Shown: positions 22,333 through 34,262 of the stretch, in pieces | Numbering within the stretch: position 1 is the first letter of the stretch | Layout: the number at the start of each line of letters is the position of its first letter | Origin: Dasypus novemcinctus | Taxonomy: Eukaryota; Chordata; Mammalia; Cingulata; Dasypodidae | Direction of reading: 5' to 3' | Length of the DNA: 64,000 nucleotides | Assembly: GCF_030445035.2 (NCBI RefSeq) | Contig: NC_092216.1 | Span: 10,665,405 to 10,729,404 of the forward strand | Notes under the pieces: model-generated | What the model was told of the DNA's origin: nothing | The model's input: the letters and a program-made list of their open reading frames with translations, nothing else | Database searches by the model: none | Position numbers and translations under genes: made by a program

Positions 22333-25040
22333 GCTGGCCTGGGCCAGTCCAACAAACTGGAGAGTAGGAGTTGCAACTCTGCTGAGGTTCAGGGCCAAGC
22401 TGTCACATGGCCAGTTCAGTGATTCAACTCTCCTGAGTATACACCAACCCCGCGTCAGTCACAGGTTCAGTAAAAGGTCACATCTGAGTCCAACTCCATC
22501 ACACTCAGGGACACAAATTCCAAAGTAGGGCCCACTGACAAGGCACTGAACTCCAGAACCATCTGCCATGGGTGTAGAATCTGTACCTGTACCTGGGACA
22601 CCAGTACCTGGGGTTATATCTACTTTGGCTTTCTCTGGAATCTGCTGAGGTATGTGTAATGTGACCCCTCTGATGACCTTCTGACTCTTTTTGAAGACTT
22701 TTAGCCAATTAAACTTATCTATCTTTACCATTTCCCCCTTTCATTTCGGGTCTTTTTCTAGTTGCATAACCAGTTAGTGATTGGTAATAATCCCTCAGTT
22801 CCAGGGAAGCTCATCCCCAGGAGTCATGTCCCATGCTGGGGGGAAGTTAATATATTTACATGCTGAGGGGGCCACTTTTGAGCAATTAGGAGCATTGGAG
22901 GCTATTAGGAGTTAATTCTTAGGCACCTTGCAGCTCTAGGCCTACTTGAAATTTCAGGCACACAGTTCCACAAGCATAGTCATCAGTATCAAGAGCTCGT
23001 CACTGAATCATCCTTCTTCATTGATCTTTGCCCTTACACTTAGGGGATTGTTGCTGTTGCATTGGGGAATGTGACAGAGCTCCCCTGGCTAGGTACTCAA
23101 CACTCCCTCAGTTGTCATTTATAACTGTAACTACCATGAAAAAGTTCCTCCCAACCATATGTTGCCCAATCAATAACATCCCACACCAGTGTTTCTCCTC
23201 TCCCATAGTTGAACCTCTCTGTGTTTCAAAACTTCTGCAAAAATGAAGCCTAATATATTGTCAAATTCAATTAGTAGGAAAATGAAATAGTAATGAAAGT
23301 TTTAAAGATTAGAAATAGGATACATAGTAATTTAGAAAAGCTAAAATAAAGTGAAAAATAAGTTGGGGTATTAAAAATGAAAAATACCATAAAATTTTGT
23401 TTTTGACATTTTACCTTTAATCACTGTAATAGGTGTTGCCCTGTATTTACAGTGGCAAGACAATTTCTTTCATTCCTTCCTCCATGTCTATATCCTTTTT
23501 TTAAATTTTGTCTTCACAAAAATTTTAGATCATAGAAAAGTCACATATACAATATAGGGGATTCCCATATATCTGACGTCAAATTTTTTTCCCTCTTCCT
23601 CAGCAATGATTTTATTTTATTTTTAATTTTCTTCTTTATTTTATTTTAAATGTTACATTAAAAAATAAGAGGGCTCCATATACCTCCCAACCTAACCACC
23701 CCCCCTCCCACATCAACAACCTCTTCCATCATCACAGCACATCCACTGCACCTGGTAAATATATTCTGGAGCACCGCTGCACCACACGGACAGTGGTCCA
23801 CATTGTAGTCCACACTCTCCCCCAGTCTACCCAGTGGGCCATGGCAGGCCACACAACATCCAGCAGCCATCTCTGCAGCACCACTCAGGATAACTCCAAA
23901 TCCTGAAAATGTCTCACACCATATCTCTTCTCCCATCTCCCCACCATCAGCAGCCACTGTGGCCACCCTCTCCACATATTACAATTTCTTCCCTCACTAA
24001 TCACAGTAGTTCTCAAGCAGAACACCTGTGAGTTCTCTCTACTCCAGTCCCCCTCTACATCAAGAGGGGCCTTAGAGTCCACAAGGATGATGGATGCAAT
24101 TCTCCTGCTGGCAGCTGTGGGCACTCTTGGCTCCCTGGTGTGGTGGTTGACCATCTTCACCTCCCTGTTAGCTGGCCAGGGTAAGTCCAATAAACCAGAG
24201 GGTAGGAGCTGCAAGTCTGCAGAGGCTTAGGCCCTGGCTGTCATGTTATATTTGCTGTAGTTGATGTACAGATATTGAAACACAGCTACCAAACATGATT
24301 CCATTTTGGTCTACATTATGGTTTATATTTTAGACTGTATAGTTTTCTAAATTTTTAGTTACATTATGGTTTACATTTTAGCCTATAGACTTATATATAT
24401 TTTTGGTGAAATTTAACATGCTAACAGGGAGGTGAAGATGGTCAACAACCATACTAGGGAACCAAGAATGCCTATAACTGCAAGTAGGAGAATCCCATCC
24501 ATCAACAATGTGGGATCTAAGCCCCCTCTTGATATAGAGGTGGAGTGGACATCACCAACCCAGGGTCCACAGGATGGAGGAATAAAAAATGATTAGAGTG
24601 GACTTACTGGTATTCTACTTTAGAACTATTGTGACTAGTAATGGAAGAAACCATAGCATTGATGTGGAGAAAGTGGCCATGGTAGTTGCTGACAACAGGG
24701 AGAGGGAAGAAGAGATGTGATGTAGGAGCATTTTCAGAACTTGGAGTTGTCCTAAATGATATTGCAGGGACAGATGCTGGACATTATATATCCTGCCATA
24801 ACCCACTGAATGTACTGGAGGAGAGTGTAAAACTGCATTGTAAACTATAATCCATGTGATGCAGCAGTGCTCCAAAATGTATTCACCAAATGCAATGAAT
24901 GTACCACAGTGAAGAAAGAGGTTGTTGATGTGGGAGGAGTGGAGGTGGGGTGAGGGGTATATGGGAACCTCTTATATTTTTAATGTAACATTTTTTGTGA
25001 TCTCTGTATCTTCAAAAAATACAATAAAAAGTATAAAAAA
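22333..25040. mobile_element. Twin-primed (5'-inverted) L1 3'UTR insertion with perfect 13-bp duplication
   Basis: Two opposed pieces form one insertion. Positions 22333-24420 (minus the nested tail at 23618-24243) are L1 3'UTR on the minus strand. Positions 24421-25040 are the next part of the 3'UTR on the plus strand, ending in an A-rich tail. The distal end of the inverted piece (22333, in the TTGGACT...AGCTA segment) and the start of the plus piece (24421, CTAACAGGGAGGTGAAG) are neighbours in intact copies (compare 58318-58345), so almost nothing was lost. AGATTAGTGAATA flanks the whole block at 22320-22332 and 25041-25053. Confidence 0.9.
23618..24243 (-). mobile_element. Nested L1 3' end
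   Basis: Minus-strand terminal 0.6 kb of L1 3'UTR with T/A-rich tail at 23618-23650. It interrupts the surrounding 3'UTR: the sequence before it (CTCAGCAATGAT at 23600) and after it (TTATATTTGCTG at 24246) are adjacent in the related copy at 11265-11310. It was therefore inserted after the twin-primed element. Confidence 0.8.
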
Positions 25041-25053
25041 AGATTAGTGAATA

Positions 25054-26699
25054 CAAAGAAGTGTGTTTGTAGAATCAGAAGAAAGTATTCAAATCAGAAA
25101 TTATGAGGAAATGACCAAAACAGGAATGAGCAGCTGGCAGAAATAAGAAATATTTAGTAATACTTACACCTGAAAGATAACCCCATGGATATACAGTAAG
25201 AGTCTGACTCAGAAGAGTTAAGGTTTCAATAACTGTGAATTAAACACCACTAACTCCTCTGGCATTTGAGTCTATTCTTTATGAGCATTATAGTAAGGCA
25301 AGAAATGAAAGTGAAGTGATTATTAATTAGATGCAATTCAGTACATGATCTGATTAGTTCCAACTCAGAAATTGGCAAAAAGTTTGAAAGGTTTTGCTGC
25401 AAGAAATTGTTTACTGAGAAGATAATCCTATAAATGGATGAAGTACTTTGCTTTGGAGTAGAGATTCTGAAATTTTATTGTGCATGCAAATCACCTAGAG
25501 ATATTGAGAAAATGCTCATTCTGATTTAGAGGATCCAGAGTGTGACCTGGGATTCGTCATTTCCAACAAGCTCCCTAATGATATTGTTGCCTGCTGGTCT
25601 GAATGGCAATGGATTTGAGGATCCTATGGACCTTTTCTTGCATTGGCTTTGCATTAAATCTATTTAACTGAAAACAGAAATATATATGACTTCTACTGCT
25701 AGTATTGCTCCCCAAAAGGTAATTGGGACTGGGAAATGTCAAAAATCAACTCTGTCAACTATCCTAAGGGGTTATTGGGCTTTTATTATCCAGTGGCTTA
25801 TAGTCCTCCCTGTACCTTATGCTGCTCAGGGTAGTTAGAACTAATTCAAAGGAATCAACAACTGTTATGTTTAAAAAGTAATATTCTCACGAAGTCCAAG
25901 CCATGAGGAATTCCAACATTCAAAGGTAGAGAAGTGATAAAATTATGAGATAGATGATAGGTAAGGAGAAAAAAAATTAAGCACCAATAGAGATGTTTGA
26001 TGTTCTTAGCTTATTCTGAGATACAATAATGAAAATTAATTTAGGAAAAGACTTTTCTATGCTTAATAAATACTACATCTGTAGCAGAGAATTTAACTCA
26101 TTCCAGAGAAAATCAACTATGACACATAAACACATTTCACAATTTTTACCTGCAATAATGAAGACAGAAGAGATCAAATCATATATTGAGGGCTAACTTG
26201 GTACTTGACAAGCTTCTTGGTGCTTGACACAAATCCTGCCACTTAAACCTTATAATGTCCTAATAACTTTAAGTTACTTTGGTGAGGAACTCAAATAATT
26301 ATGTTAGGATCCATTTGTTCTCCAGATGCTTGAGCCCTATTATGTGTCATAGCCTGTGACTCTAGCTGATAAGCTTCTTCCAGACATAAAAGAGGCAGCT
26401 CCAGTCTCACATCATTTCAGTTAGAAACCCCAGCAGTAACCCCAGAAGAAAGAGGAAAACAACAACAACAACAACAACTCTCTTCTGCTTTCAGGGTATA
26501 AGATCTTGTTTTTTTTAACTCCATGTACTCAACCCTTGGATACATCATGGAGGTCAAAAGAGGGGAATTAAGTAATTGATTTAGGGTGAGAATACTCTGA
26601 TTGGAAGCCATACAAGAATTATACATATAGTAGGAAGGAGAAAAAAGGCTAATTAAAAGAGAGGAACGATAATTTGAACAACAAATGCAATGACTGACT
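25054..26699. other. No recognised gene; short CAA microsatellite
   Basis: Unique-looking sequence without a credible reading frame. A run of AAC/CAA triplets occupies about 26459-26478, and the cysteine-rich minus-strand ORF across it is an artefact of this run. Confidence 0.4.
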
Positions 26700-28520
26700 C
26701 CTTAGAGAAATACTGCTGAAAAAAGCCTGCTTTATTGTGCTATAATTATTGTGCAATTAATTATACATTTTAAAAGTGTATAATCTGGTAAATTTTCATA
26801 TGTGTATACTCACCAAATCATGACCAAAACATGATAGAGAATGTATCTATCACTCCCAAATGTTTCTTTCTGTCCTTTTGTAATCTCTCACTTCCTGTCT
26901 ACTTTACTATTATTTTATGATACCACTTATCTGCCCTCAGGTCACTAAAGATTAGTTTGCATTTTTTAGTTATTTACAATTTAACAACATTGTACTTACT
27001 CTTTTCTTTTTAGACTGGCTACCTTCAGCATAATTATTGTGAGATTTCTCTATGTTAATGTGAACTAATATTTCACGTCTTTTCTCCCTTTTATTTGATG
27101 AGTATTATTCCATTATATGGATGAATGACAATTTGCTTATCCATTCACCTCTGATGGATCTTTGGGTTGTTTCCAATTTTTAGTATTAAAAATAAAGTGC
27201 TCTGAAAATTTATAGAGCAAGTCTTGGTGTAAACATATACTTCCATTTGTTTTGGATAAAAATCTAGGAGTAGTAGAATTACTAAATCATGTAGAAGTAT
27301 CTTTAATGGTTTTCAGAACATATTAAACTACCTTTCTAAGTGATTTTATACAATTTTACATTCCCACCAGCAGTGTCTACCTTTCCAGTTCTGTCATATA
27401 TTCACCAGCACTGAGTATGGTTGTTCTTTTTCACTTTCGATATTATAAGAAATATGTAGAGGTGTATCTTCCATTCTCTATTAACTAATGATCTTGGGCA
27501 TCTTTTTAGATGCTTTTTGTCATTTGTACATCTTCTTTGATGAAATTTCTGTTCAAATCTTTCGTCCATTTTCAGCTTGGTTGTTTGTTCTTATTGAGTT
27601 TTAGATGATTTTGTATATTTATATATAAGATTTAAAAACTGTACTTAAGGAATCTTCATCTAAGCCAAGTCCACAAATATTTTATCCTTTTTTTCCTTCT
27701 AGAAATTGTATAATCTTAAGGTTTTATATTTAGCCTATGATCCATTTGAGCTAATTTTTGGATATGTTATGAGTATGGTTCAAATTCATTTTTTTTGTAT
27801 GTGGGTATCCCATTGTTCAGTGCCACTGTTCAAAAACACCTATACTTTTTGTACTAAATTGTCTTTATATCTTTGTTGAAAATAGGTTGCTCAGACACAT
27901 TTAGATCATTCCTGAACTCTCTTTTGTTCTATTATTCTTTATGTTCCCAATTTCTCCAACACTACCTTGACTTCATTATTGAAGAGCTATATAAATAATG
28001 TTAGCCCTTCAACTTCGTTCTGCTTTTGCAGAATTGTTTTTTTTTTTACTCTAGATCCTTTACATTTTCATATGAATTTTCCATGGAACCAGTTTGTTAA
28101 ACTGATTCCAACAGTTCTTTTGGGATTTTGGTTGGGATTGCACTTAACTGAAGATAAATAAAGAAGAGCATGGGATCTCACCATTTATTTAGAGCCCTTC
28201 TAATTTCAGCAAAATTTTGCTGTTTCCAGTGTACATGTCTTAAACAGCTTTCATCAGATTTAACCCTAAGTATTTTATAATTTTATTGCTATTACACATG
28301 GTATTGATTTCTAGTTTTAATTTTTGATTGTTGGGAGTATATAAAAAGCAATTAATTTTTATATATTGATATTGTATTATGGGATATTGGGAAACTCACT
28401 TATTACCTGTAGCTTCATTTTTTAGTTCACGTATATTTCATACATAGTTGATCACATCACCTGTTAATAAAAACAGTTTTATTTCTTTCTTTTTAGAGTA
28501 GAAGATTATTTTTTTTACCT
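26700..28520 (-). mobile_element. Ancient L1 3' portion
   Basis: On the minus strand: old L1 3'UTR (about 26700-27050), then ORF2 C-terminal sequence (from the TATTATTCCATTATATGG region at 27105 upward) into the reverse transcriptase near 28490. Decayed, no open frame. It abuts the tandem array that begins near 28525. Confidence 0.7.
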
Positions 28521-28524
28521 AAAA

Positions 28525-30267
28525 CAAAGTGGGCATCATGGGAGCCTCTGAAAACTCATTGTGGTATAAGATCATTGAAAGCTGTACACATTTTACACAT
28601 TTATCAAAAATGAGTTTACATGGACCTTTAATGACCCTCTCTGATGCGAATATTAATCTGAAATTAGAGATATGCCACAAAAACCTCTGTGGTAGAACTG
28701 CAAACAAATGCATACCTAGATAAGATGGGGCCTCTGTCAGCATGTTCAGAGTGATCTAACTTGTGGACACATGCAGGTTTGCTGCAGAAACATCTGAATA
28801 TTTACTATGGAGTGACAGCAACAAGGAAGGTTACCACAGAAAACTATGAGTGTTCAGTGTGGGGTGACCACACAGATAATGCACACCAAAATCTAACTGG
28901 GATGCTGGGTGAACTTCTGTGCTCAGTATGGTGTGGTTGCACACTAATGTATACTACAAAGTAAGAAGAGGAAGAATGTGTGCTCACTTGGTCTGACTGT
29001 GTATAGATGCCAAAACAAGAAGAGAACATAGCAGAAGTAACTGATTGTTATTGTGATGTGACTTGAAACAGGTGCACTCCAAAATCAAAGGGATTGCAGT
29101 AGGAGACATTCAGAATTCATTGTAGTTAGCTCCAGGTATATATAAACAAACCATTGTAGTGGATTAAGAGTGTCGCTGTGCTCACTGTGGTTTGACTTTA
29201 AGTACTCCTAAACAAAGTAGAATGTTGCATCAGTCTATGGATGTTCACTGAGGTATGACAACAGATAGATGCATATAAAACCATTACAGGATATTACAAG
29301 AGAATATATGTGTATCTAGTTGTGTGCAGAAGGATGCAAGCAAAAGTGAAAGGGTATGTTTAGAAACCTTGGAGTGCTTACAGTTGTGTATCCACAGACA
29401 GATATGCGCCAGAGACAAAGGGAGCATCTGATATGTCACTGTAGCATAACTAGAGATACATACATAAAATCACAGGGGTAGTTATCTTGTGAGTGCTAGT
29501 GTGCCCACTATAGTGTGACTATATATAATTGCAGACCAAAATCAAAGGGAGTGCAGTAGAGGACTCCTAGTGTTCACTGTGTTTGAATTCAGAGATGAAT
29601 ACTAAAGATAAATGCAGATGTTGCAGGAAACTTCGATTGCACTTTGTGCTGGGACTGCAGATAAATGCATGACACAGCAAATAGGAAGACTGATGCTGAC
29701 TTCATTTTTACCACAGAAATACCTAAAATCAAACAGGGTTGCTGCAGAAATGTGTGAATTCTTACAGTGGTGTGATAAGAATCACAAAAGCCAAAAAAGT
29801 ATGCTACATAGACTCTGTGAGCTAATAAAGATTCACACCAAAGGCCAAGGGGACATTTAAGGGACTTTCTGTGTGGTCTGTGTAGAGTGACTGCAGAGAG
29901 ATGCACACCAAAGTCAAATGAGTTTCTGGTAGAAATATCCAAGGGCTTAATTGTTTACATTTGAGATAGGATGCTCAGAATGTTCAGGTAGTCACACTTC
30001 ACACAGAAGCACACTAAAGCCACCTGGGATGGCACAGGAGTCCAAGAGGTGTCATTGTGATCTGACTGGAGACAAATGCACATCAAAGCTTAAGAGGCAA
30101 ACTCTGAGTGTTTACTATGGTCTGTCTACTGTCAGAGACATGCCAGACCAAAAGTTGCCTCTGAGTGCTCACTGTGCTTTGGCCACACATGCACGTATTC
30201 CATAGATATAGCAGAATGTTACAACAGCCTGAGAATGTTCATGATGGTGTGTCACTTAGAGGCCATA
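28525..30267. repeat. Decayed tandem array, period about 65 bp
   Basis: A motif near TGCTCACTGTGGTGTGAC followed after a few bases by AGATAGATGCACACCAAA recurs across the region. Starts at 28852, 28919, 28980, 29045, 29114, 29178, 29244, 29308, 29375, 29434, 29504, 29570 and 29637 give steps of 59-70 bp. Further copies lie near 29758, 29872, 30051, 30107, 30166 and 30235. Units are diverged by substitutions and small indels. Several ORFs of 60-117 residues inside are chance frames. I do not recognise the family. Confidence 0.8.
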
Positions 30268-31325
30268 GAGGTTCGGTTGTGGGTTCTCCGTGGTCCTGTC
30301 TGAATTGGCGGCTGTGGCAGCGTCTTTGTGTGGAGGCAGCAGGACTATAATGTCAGAGTCCGCAAACGTTGGTGAGATCTTTTCCATGGGGGGTGCCGCC
30401 TAAACGAGCTCTGGGAGCTCACCAAAAAAATCCATCCCGTGGCGGACTCTTTCCCCGCGGGGACTCAGGTAAAGGCCGCTATAAAACTCAAGGTCTGTGA
30501 AGACTCTGGCATCACTCTTCCAGCTGAGTCATCCAAGAAAGGACCCAAGAAGGTGGCATCTGGTGTCTTGTTGCCATCTCCAGCTGTCACTCCATCCAGC
30601 AGCTCCACTGTCTCTGAGGCAGTAGACTGATGTGACACTCAGGGCGCTGAATGACTCCAATGCCAACATTGACCTGGTGGATATTGAAGAACTAGGAGAA
30701 ACTTCTCCAGCCAAGCATCTCTACTTCAGCCAGGACAACCTGACCCTAAATTTTGGCCTCTCCTTCTCCCCCATAAAGAAGCAGTAGACTGATGTGACAT
30801 TCAGGGCGCTGAATGACTCCAATGCCAACATTGACCTGGTGGATATTGAAGAACTAGGAGAAACTTCTCTAGCCAAGCATCTCTACTTCAACCAGGACAA
30901 CCTGACCCTAAATTTTGACCTCTCCCTCTCCCCCATAAAGAAGCAGTAGACTGATGTGACATTCAGGGCGCTGAATGACTCCAATGCCAACATTGACCTG
31001 GTGGATATTGAAGAACTAGGAGAAACTTCTCTAGCCAAGCATCTCTACTTCAACCAGGACAACCTGACCCTAAATTTTGGCCTTCTTGTAACCTCTGCAG
31101 ATCCTCCTGTACAGTGCTACTGAGCTTTTGACCTCTCTACTACTCATCTTGGACCTGTGTATTGTGTGGGACTCTGAGCAAGGTGTGCAAGAGTTGGTGG
31201 AACAACTGCCAAGAGGTGGTGTACCTTCTTCTTCCTGTACAAGCAACTGACCCCCAGATCCTTCAACCTCCACCTGATGGACATTTTTATACAGAAAACA
31301 ATAAAGATTTCTCTTCCAAAAACCA
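30268..31325 (+). pseudogene. C17orf49: Processed pseudogene of BAP18 (C17orf49), rearranged
   Basis: BAP18 is a small SANT/Myb-type subunit of chromatin complexes. The plus strand shows its 5' leader, an ATG at 30350 with a VGEIFS N-terminus, then a 1-base deletion near 30402. The frame resumes with HPVADS (30431 on) and jumps straight to the lysine-rich segment and the [10 protein letters not shown] stretch at 30541-30570. The SANT-domain segment (roughly 35 codons by family knowledge) is absent without a visible scar, as an exon-skipped mRNA would give. The C-terminal part ([20 protein letters not shown]) follows a stop and is present three times. A 3'UTR with AATAAA near 31300 and an A-rich end near 31325 supports retrotransposition. 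No target-site duplication was found. It interrupts the 65-bp array. Nonfunctional. Confidence 0.85.
30621..31082 (+). repeat. 162-bp tandem triplication inside the BAP18 pseudogene
   Basis: AGTAGACTGATGTGAC begins at 30621, 30783 and 30945, an exact 162-bp step each time. Units 1 and 2 are complete and unit 3 passes into the unique 3'UTR near 31082. The units differ at only a few bases. Each joins BAP18 C-terminal coding and early 3'UTR sequence back to upstream coding sequence (CCCATAAAGAAG). Units 2 and 3 share the AACCAGGACAACC variant, where unit 1 has AGCCAGG. Confidence 0.95.
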
Positions 31326-31354
31326 AAAGCTAACCAACCAAACAAAATAACCCA

Positions 31355-31617
31355 AAAGTTCAAGGATTTGTTGTGCTCACTATGGTTGGACCACAAACAG
31401 ATGTACACTCAAACAAAGTGTGTGACTTTAGGAGGTTCTCAGGATTACTTAGCATGACTGCTAAAAGATGCACACCACATTCAAAATGGGGTGCTGCAGG
31501 AAAAAAATGAGTATTCATTATGCAGTCACCAAAGACAGAAATACTTCAAAGCCAAGGAGAGATGTGATAGGAGCATAAGTGCTCAGTGTCATATATATAT
31601 TGCAGGCAGATGCAGAT
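31355..31617. repeat. Continuation of the 65-bp tandem array
   Basis: Copies of the same motif recur at about 31368 (TGCTCACTATGG), 31440, 31508 and 31580 (TGCTCAGTGTC), matching the array before the BAP18 retrocopy. This shows the retrocopy inserted into, or was captured in, the array. Confidence 0.7.
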
Positions 31618-31646
31618 GTATATCTTTTGTAAAATAAAGATATTAC

Positions 31647-32350
31647 TCTGGACTGGCCATGGGGCAGCTGGAACCTGTGCTCCAGCAGAGTTGCAGCTCC
31701 TTTTCTCAGGTTCATTTGACTTACCCAGGTCAGCTAACAGAGAGGTGAAGATAGTCAACCACCACACCAGGAACTGAGTGTGTCTACTACTACAGGCAGG
31801 AAAATTGCATCCATCAGCCATGTGGGATCTAAGCCCCCTGTCCATTTAGAGGTGAAATGACGTTACCATCCCAGGGTACACAGGATGGAGGAATAAAATA
31901 TGGAGCAGAGTGGTCTTAATGAGATTCTGCTATAAAACTATTGTGACTAACAATGGAAGAAATTGTATTATTGTTGTGGAGAAAGTGGCCATGGTAGTTG
32001 CAGAGGGCAGGGAGAGGGAAGAAGAGATGTGAAGTGGGGGCATTTTTGGAACTTGTAGTTGTCCTAAATGATATTGCAGGGACAGATGCTAGACATTATA
32101 TATCCTACCATAACCCACTGAATGTACTGGGGGAGAGAGTAAACTACAATGTAAACTATAATCCATGTGGTGCAGCAGTGCTCCAAAATGTATTCACCAA
32201 ATGCAATGAATGTGCTACAATGATGAAAGAGATTGTTGATGTGGGAGGAGAGGGGTGGAGTGAGGTGTGTATGTGGGAACCTCGTACTTTCTAATGTAAC
32301 TTTTTTTGTGATCTATGTATCATTTAAAAAAAGACTATAAAAATTTTAAA
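31647..32350 (+). mobile_element. Young L1 3' end (3'UTR tail)
   Basis: Plus-strand terminal 0.7 kb of the armadillo-type L1 3'UTR, parallel to 24300-25040 and 58270-58869, ending in an A-rich tail. Possible target-site duplication: AATAAAGATATTAC at 31633-31646 and AATAAAAAGTATTAC at 32351-32365, imperfect. Confidence 0.8.
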
Positions 32351-32769
32351 AATAAAAAGTATTACAAGCCAATATCTCTACTAAATATTGATGCAAAAAT
32401 CCTCAACAAAATATTTGCAAACAGAATCCAAAAGCATACTAAACACTTTATACACCATGATCAAGTGGGTTTTACACCAAGTGGGTGATTCCATACAAGA
32501 AAATCATATAGTGTAATAAACCAAATTAATAAATTGAAAAAGAAAAATCACAAGAACATCTTTATAAATGAAGAAAAGGCATTTGACAAAATACTGTACA
32601 TTAAAAAAAATTTTTTTGCACTCTTTTTTGATAAAAACACTACAGAAGATAGGAATAGAAGGAGGATTTCTCAATATAGTAAAGGGCATATATGAAAAGT
32701 CTACAACTAGCATAGTACTCAATGGTGAAAGACCGAAACCTTTCCCACTGAGATGGGGGGAAAAAGGCT

Positions 32770-33014
32770 TCTGGGAAGCTGTTGTGGTTCAACTAGTTGG
32801 GCTCCAATCTACCATGTGGGAAACTCTGGGTTCATCTCCCAGGCGCTCCTTGGGAAGGCAAATCTTGCCCATGCGCCATGGAGAGCTGGTGCATCAAGAT
32901 GATGCAAAAAAAGGGAGACAAGCAGATACAGAAAAAACGCACAGCAAATGGACACAGCAAAAGAAAAGGAGCAAGCTGCAAGGGCGGGGGGCGGATAAAT
33001 AAATAAATCTTTAA
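32770..33014 (+). mobile_element. tRNA-derived SINE, shorter subfamily, with target-site duplication
   Basis: Plus-strand SINE with a tRNA-like head (GGTTCAACTAGTTGGG as A box, GGGTTCATCTCCC as B box), a short body with CACAGCAAATGGACACAG and an AAATAAATAAATCTTT tail. It is flanked by AAAAAGGCT at 32761-32769 and 33015-33023. It lacks the long GC-rich middle of the SINE at 63111. Confidence 0.85.
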
Positions 33015-33112
33015 AAAAAGGCTGCCCATTGTCTCTATTCTCATTCAATATTGTGCTAGTAGTTCTAGCTAGAGCAACTAGGCAAGAAAAAGAAATAATT
33101 GATGTCTGAATA

Positions 33113-33302
33113 GGAAAGGATGACACAAAAGAGAGCTGCCCAGCATGAAAGAAAGTGCAGCCTGCCCAGGAATGGCACTGCACACAGAGAGAACTGACAC
33201 AACAAGATGACGCAACAAAAAGAAACACAGATTCCCATACTGCTGACAACAAGAGAAGGACAAAGAAGACACAGCAAATAGACACAGAGAACAGACAACC
33301 AT
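33113..33302 (+). mobile_element. DAS-type SINE fragment at an L1 deletion
   Basis: This is the central body of the DAS SINE (AGCTGCCCAGCATGAAAG through CACAGAGAACAGACAACC) without tRNA head or A-rich tail. L1 sequence on the two sides is not contiguous: a part of the reverse transcriptase is missing. A recombination or deletion after SINE insertion fits better than a clean insertion. Confidence 0.8.
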
Positions 33303-34107
33303 GTTAATGGATTGGAAGACTAAATATCACTAACATGTCAATTCTTTTCAAATTGATCTACAGATTTCATGCAATTCTGATGAAAATTATAATATTTTTC
33401 TCTATAGAATTGGAAAAGCCAATTATATTTCTCTGGAAGGGTAAGAGCCCCAAATATCCAAAAATATCTTTAAAAAGTAGAACAGAGTTAGAGTACTCCC
33501 ACTTTCTGACTTTAAAGCATATTACACAGCTATGGTAGTAAAAACAGCCTGATAGTTGCATAAAGAAAGAAAGATTGACCAATGGAATTAAATTGAGAAT
33601 TCAGAAATATGTCCTCACTTCTATGGTCAAGTGATTTCTTAACAATTCTGCCAAACCCACCCAGCTGGGTGAAACAACCTACTCAACAGATGGTATTGGG
33701 AGACCTTGATAACCATTCTAAAAGAAATAAAGAGACTCCTATCTCACACCTTATGCAAAAATTAACTCAATTGGATCAAGAACCTAAATATAAAAACTAG
33801 ATCCATAAAACTCCCAGAAGAAAATATAGGAAAACATCTTCAAAGTCTTATGGTAGGTGGTGGCTTCTGAGCTCTGATACCCAAAGCACAAACAACAAAA
33901 GAAAAAAATAGATAAATGGAACCCCCTGAAAATGTAACACTTTTGCACCTCAAAGGACTGTATTAAAAAAAAAAGGCATAAAGGCAGCCTACTCAATGGG
34001 AGAAAATCTTTGGAAACTATGTCTCCAACAAGGGTTTGATTTCAATCGTTTATAAAGAGATCACACAACTCAATGACAAAAAGAAAAGAAACCCAATTTA
34101 AAAATGG

Positions 34108-34262
34108 GCCATAGTTAATAGTCGTATTTTGATGATGTTCTTTCATATTCTGTAAAAAAAGTTCCATGATAATGCAAGGTGTTGGTGGAGGAGAGATTTA
34201 TGGGAATTCTGCATGTGATGCTTTCTTGTTTTGTAAGCTCACAACTTCTCTAATAAAAAATG
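34108..34262 (+). mobile_element. Very short L1 3' end with AATAAA
   Basis: About 150 bp interrupting ORF2 of the surrounding L1. It contains TAATGCAAGGTGTTGGTGG and ends in TCTAATAAAAAATG plus an A-rich tail. A repeated AAAA(C)ATGGG on both sides may be the target-site duplication. Confidence 0.6.

Noticed and set aside
28525-30267. Possible CRISPR-like array
   Set aside because: Spacing is regular, but units are contiguous and diverged with no constant repeat/unique spacer alternation, and the DNA is mammalian.
30439-30630. Intact small gene (63-residue ORF)
   Set aside because: It is an internal piece of the BAP18 retrocopy, which has a frameshift upstream, a missing domain and stops.
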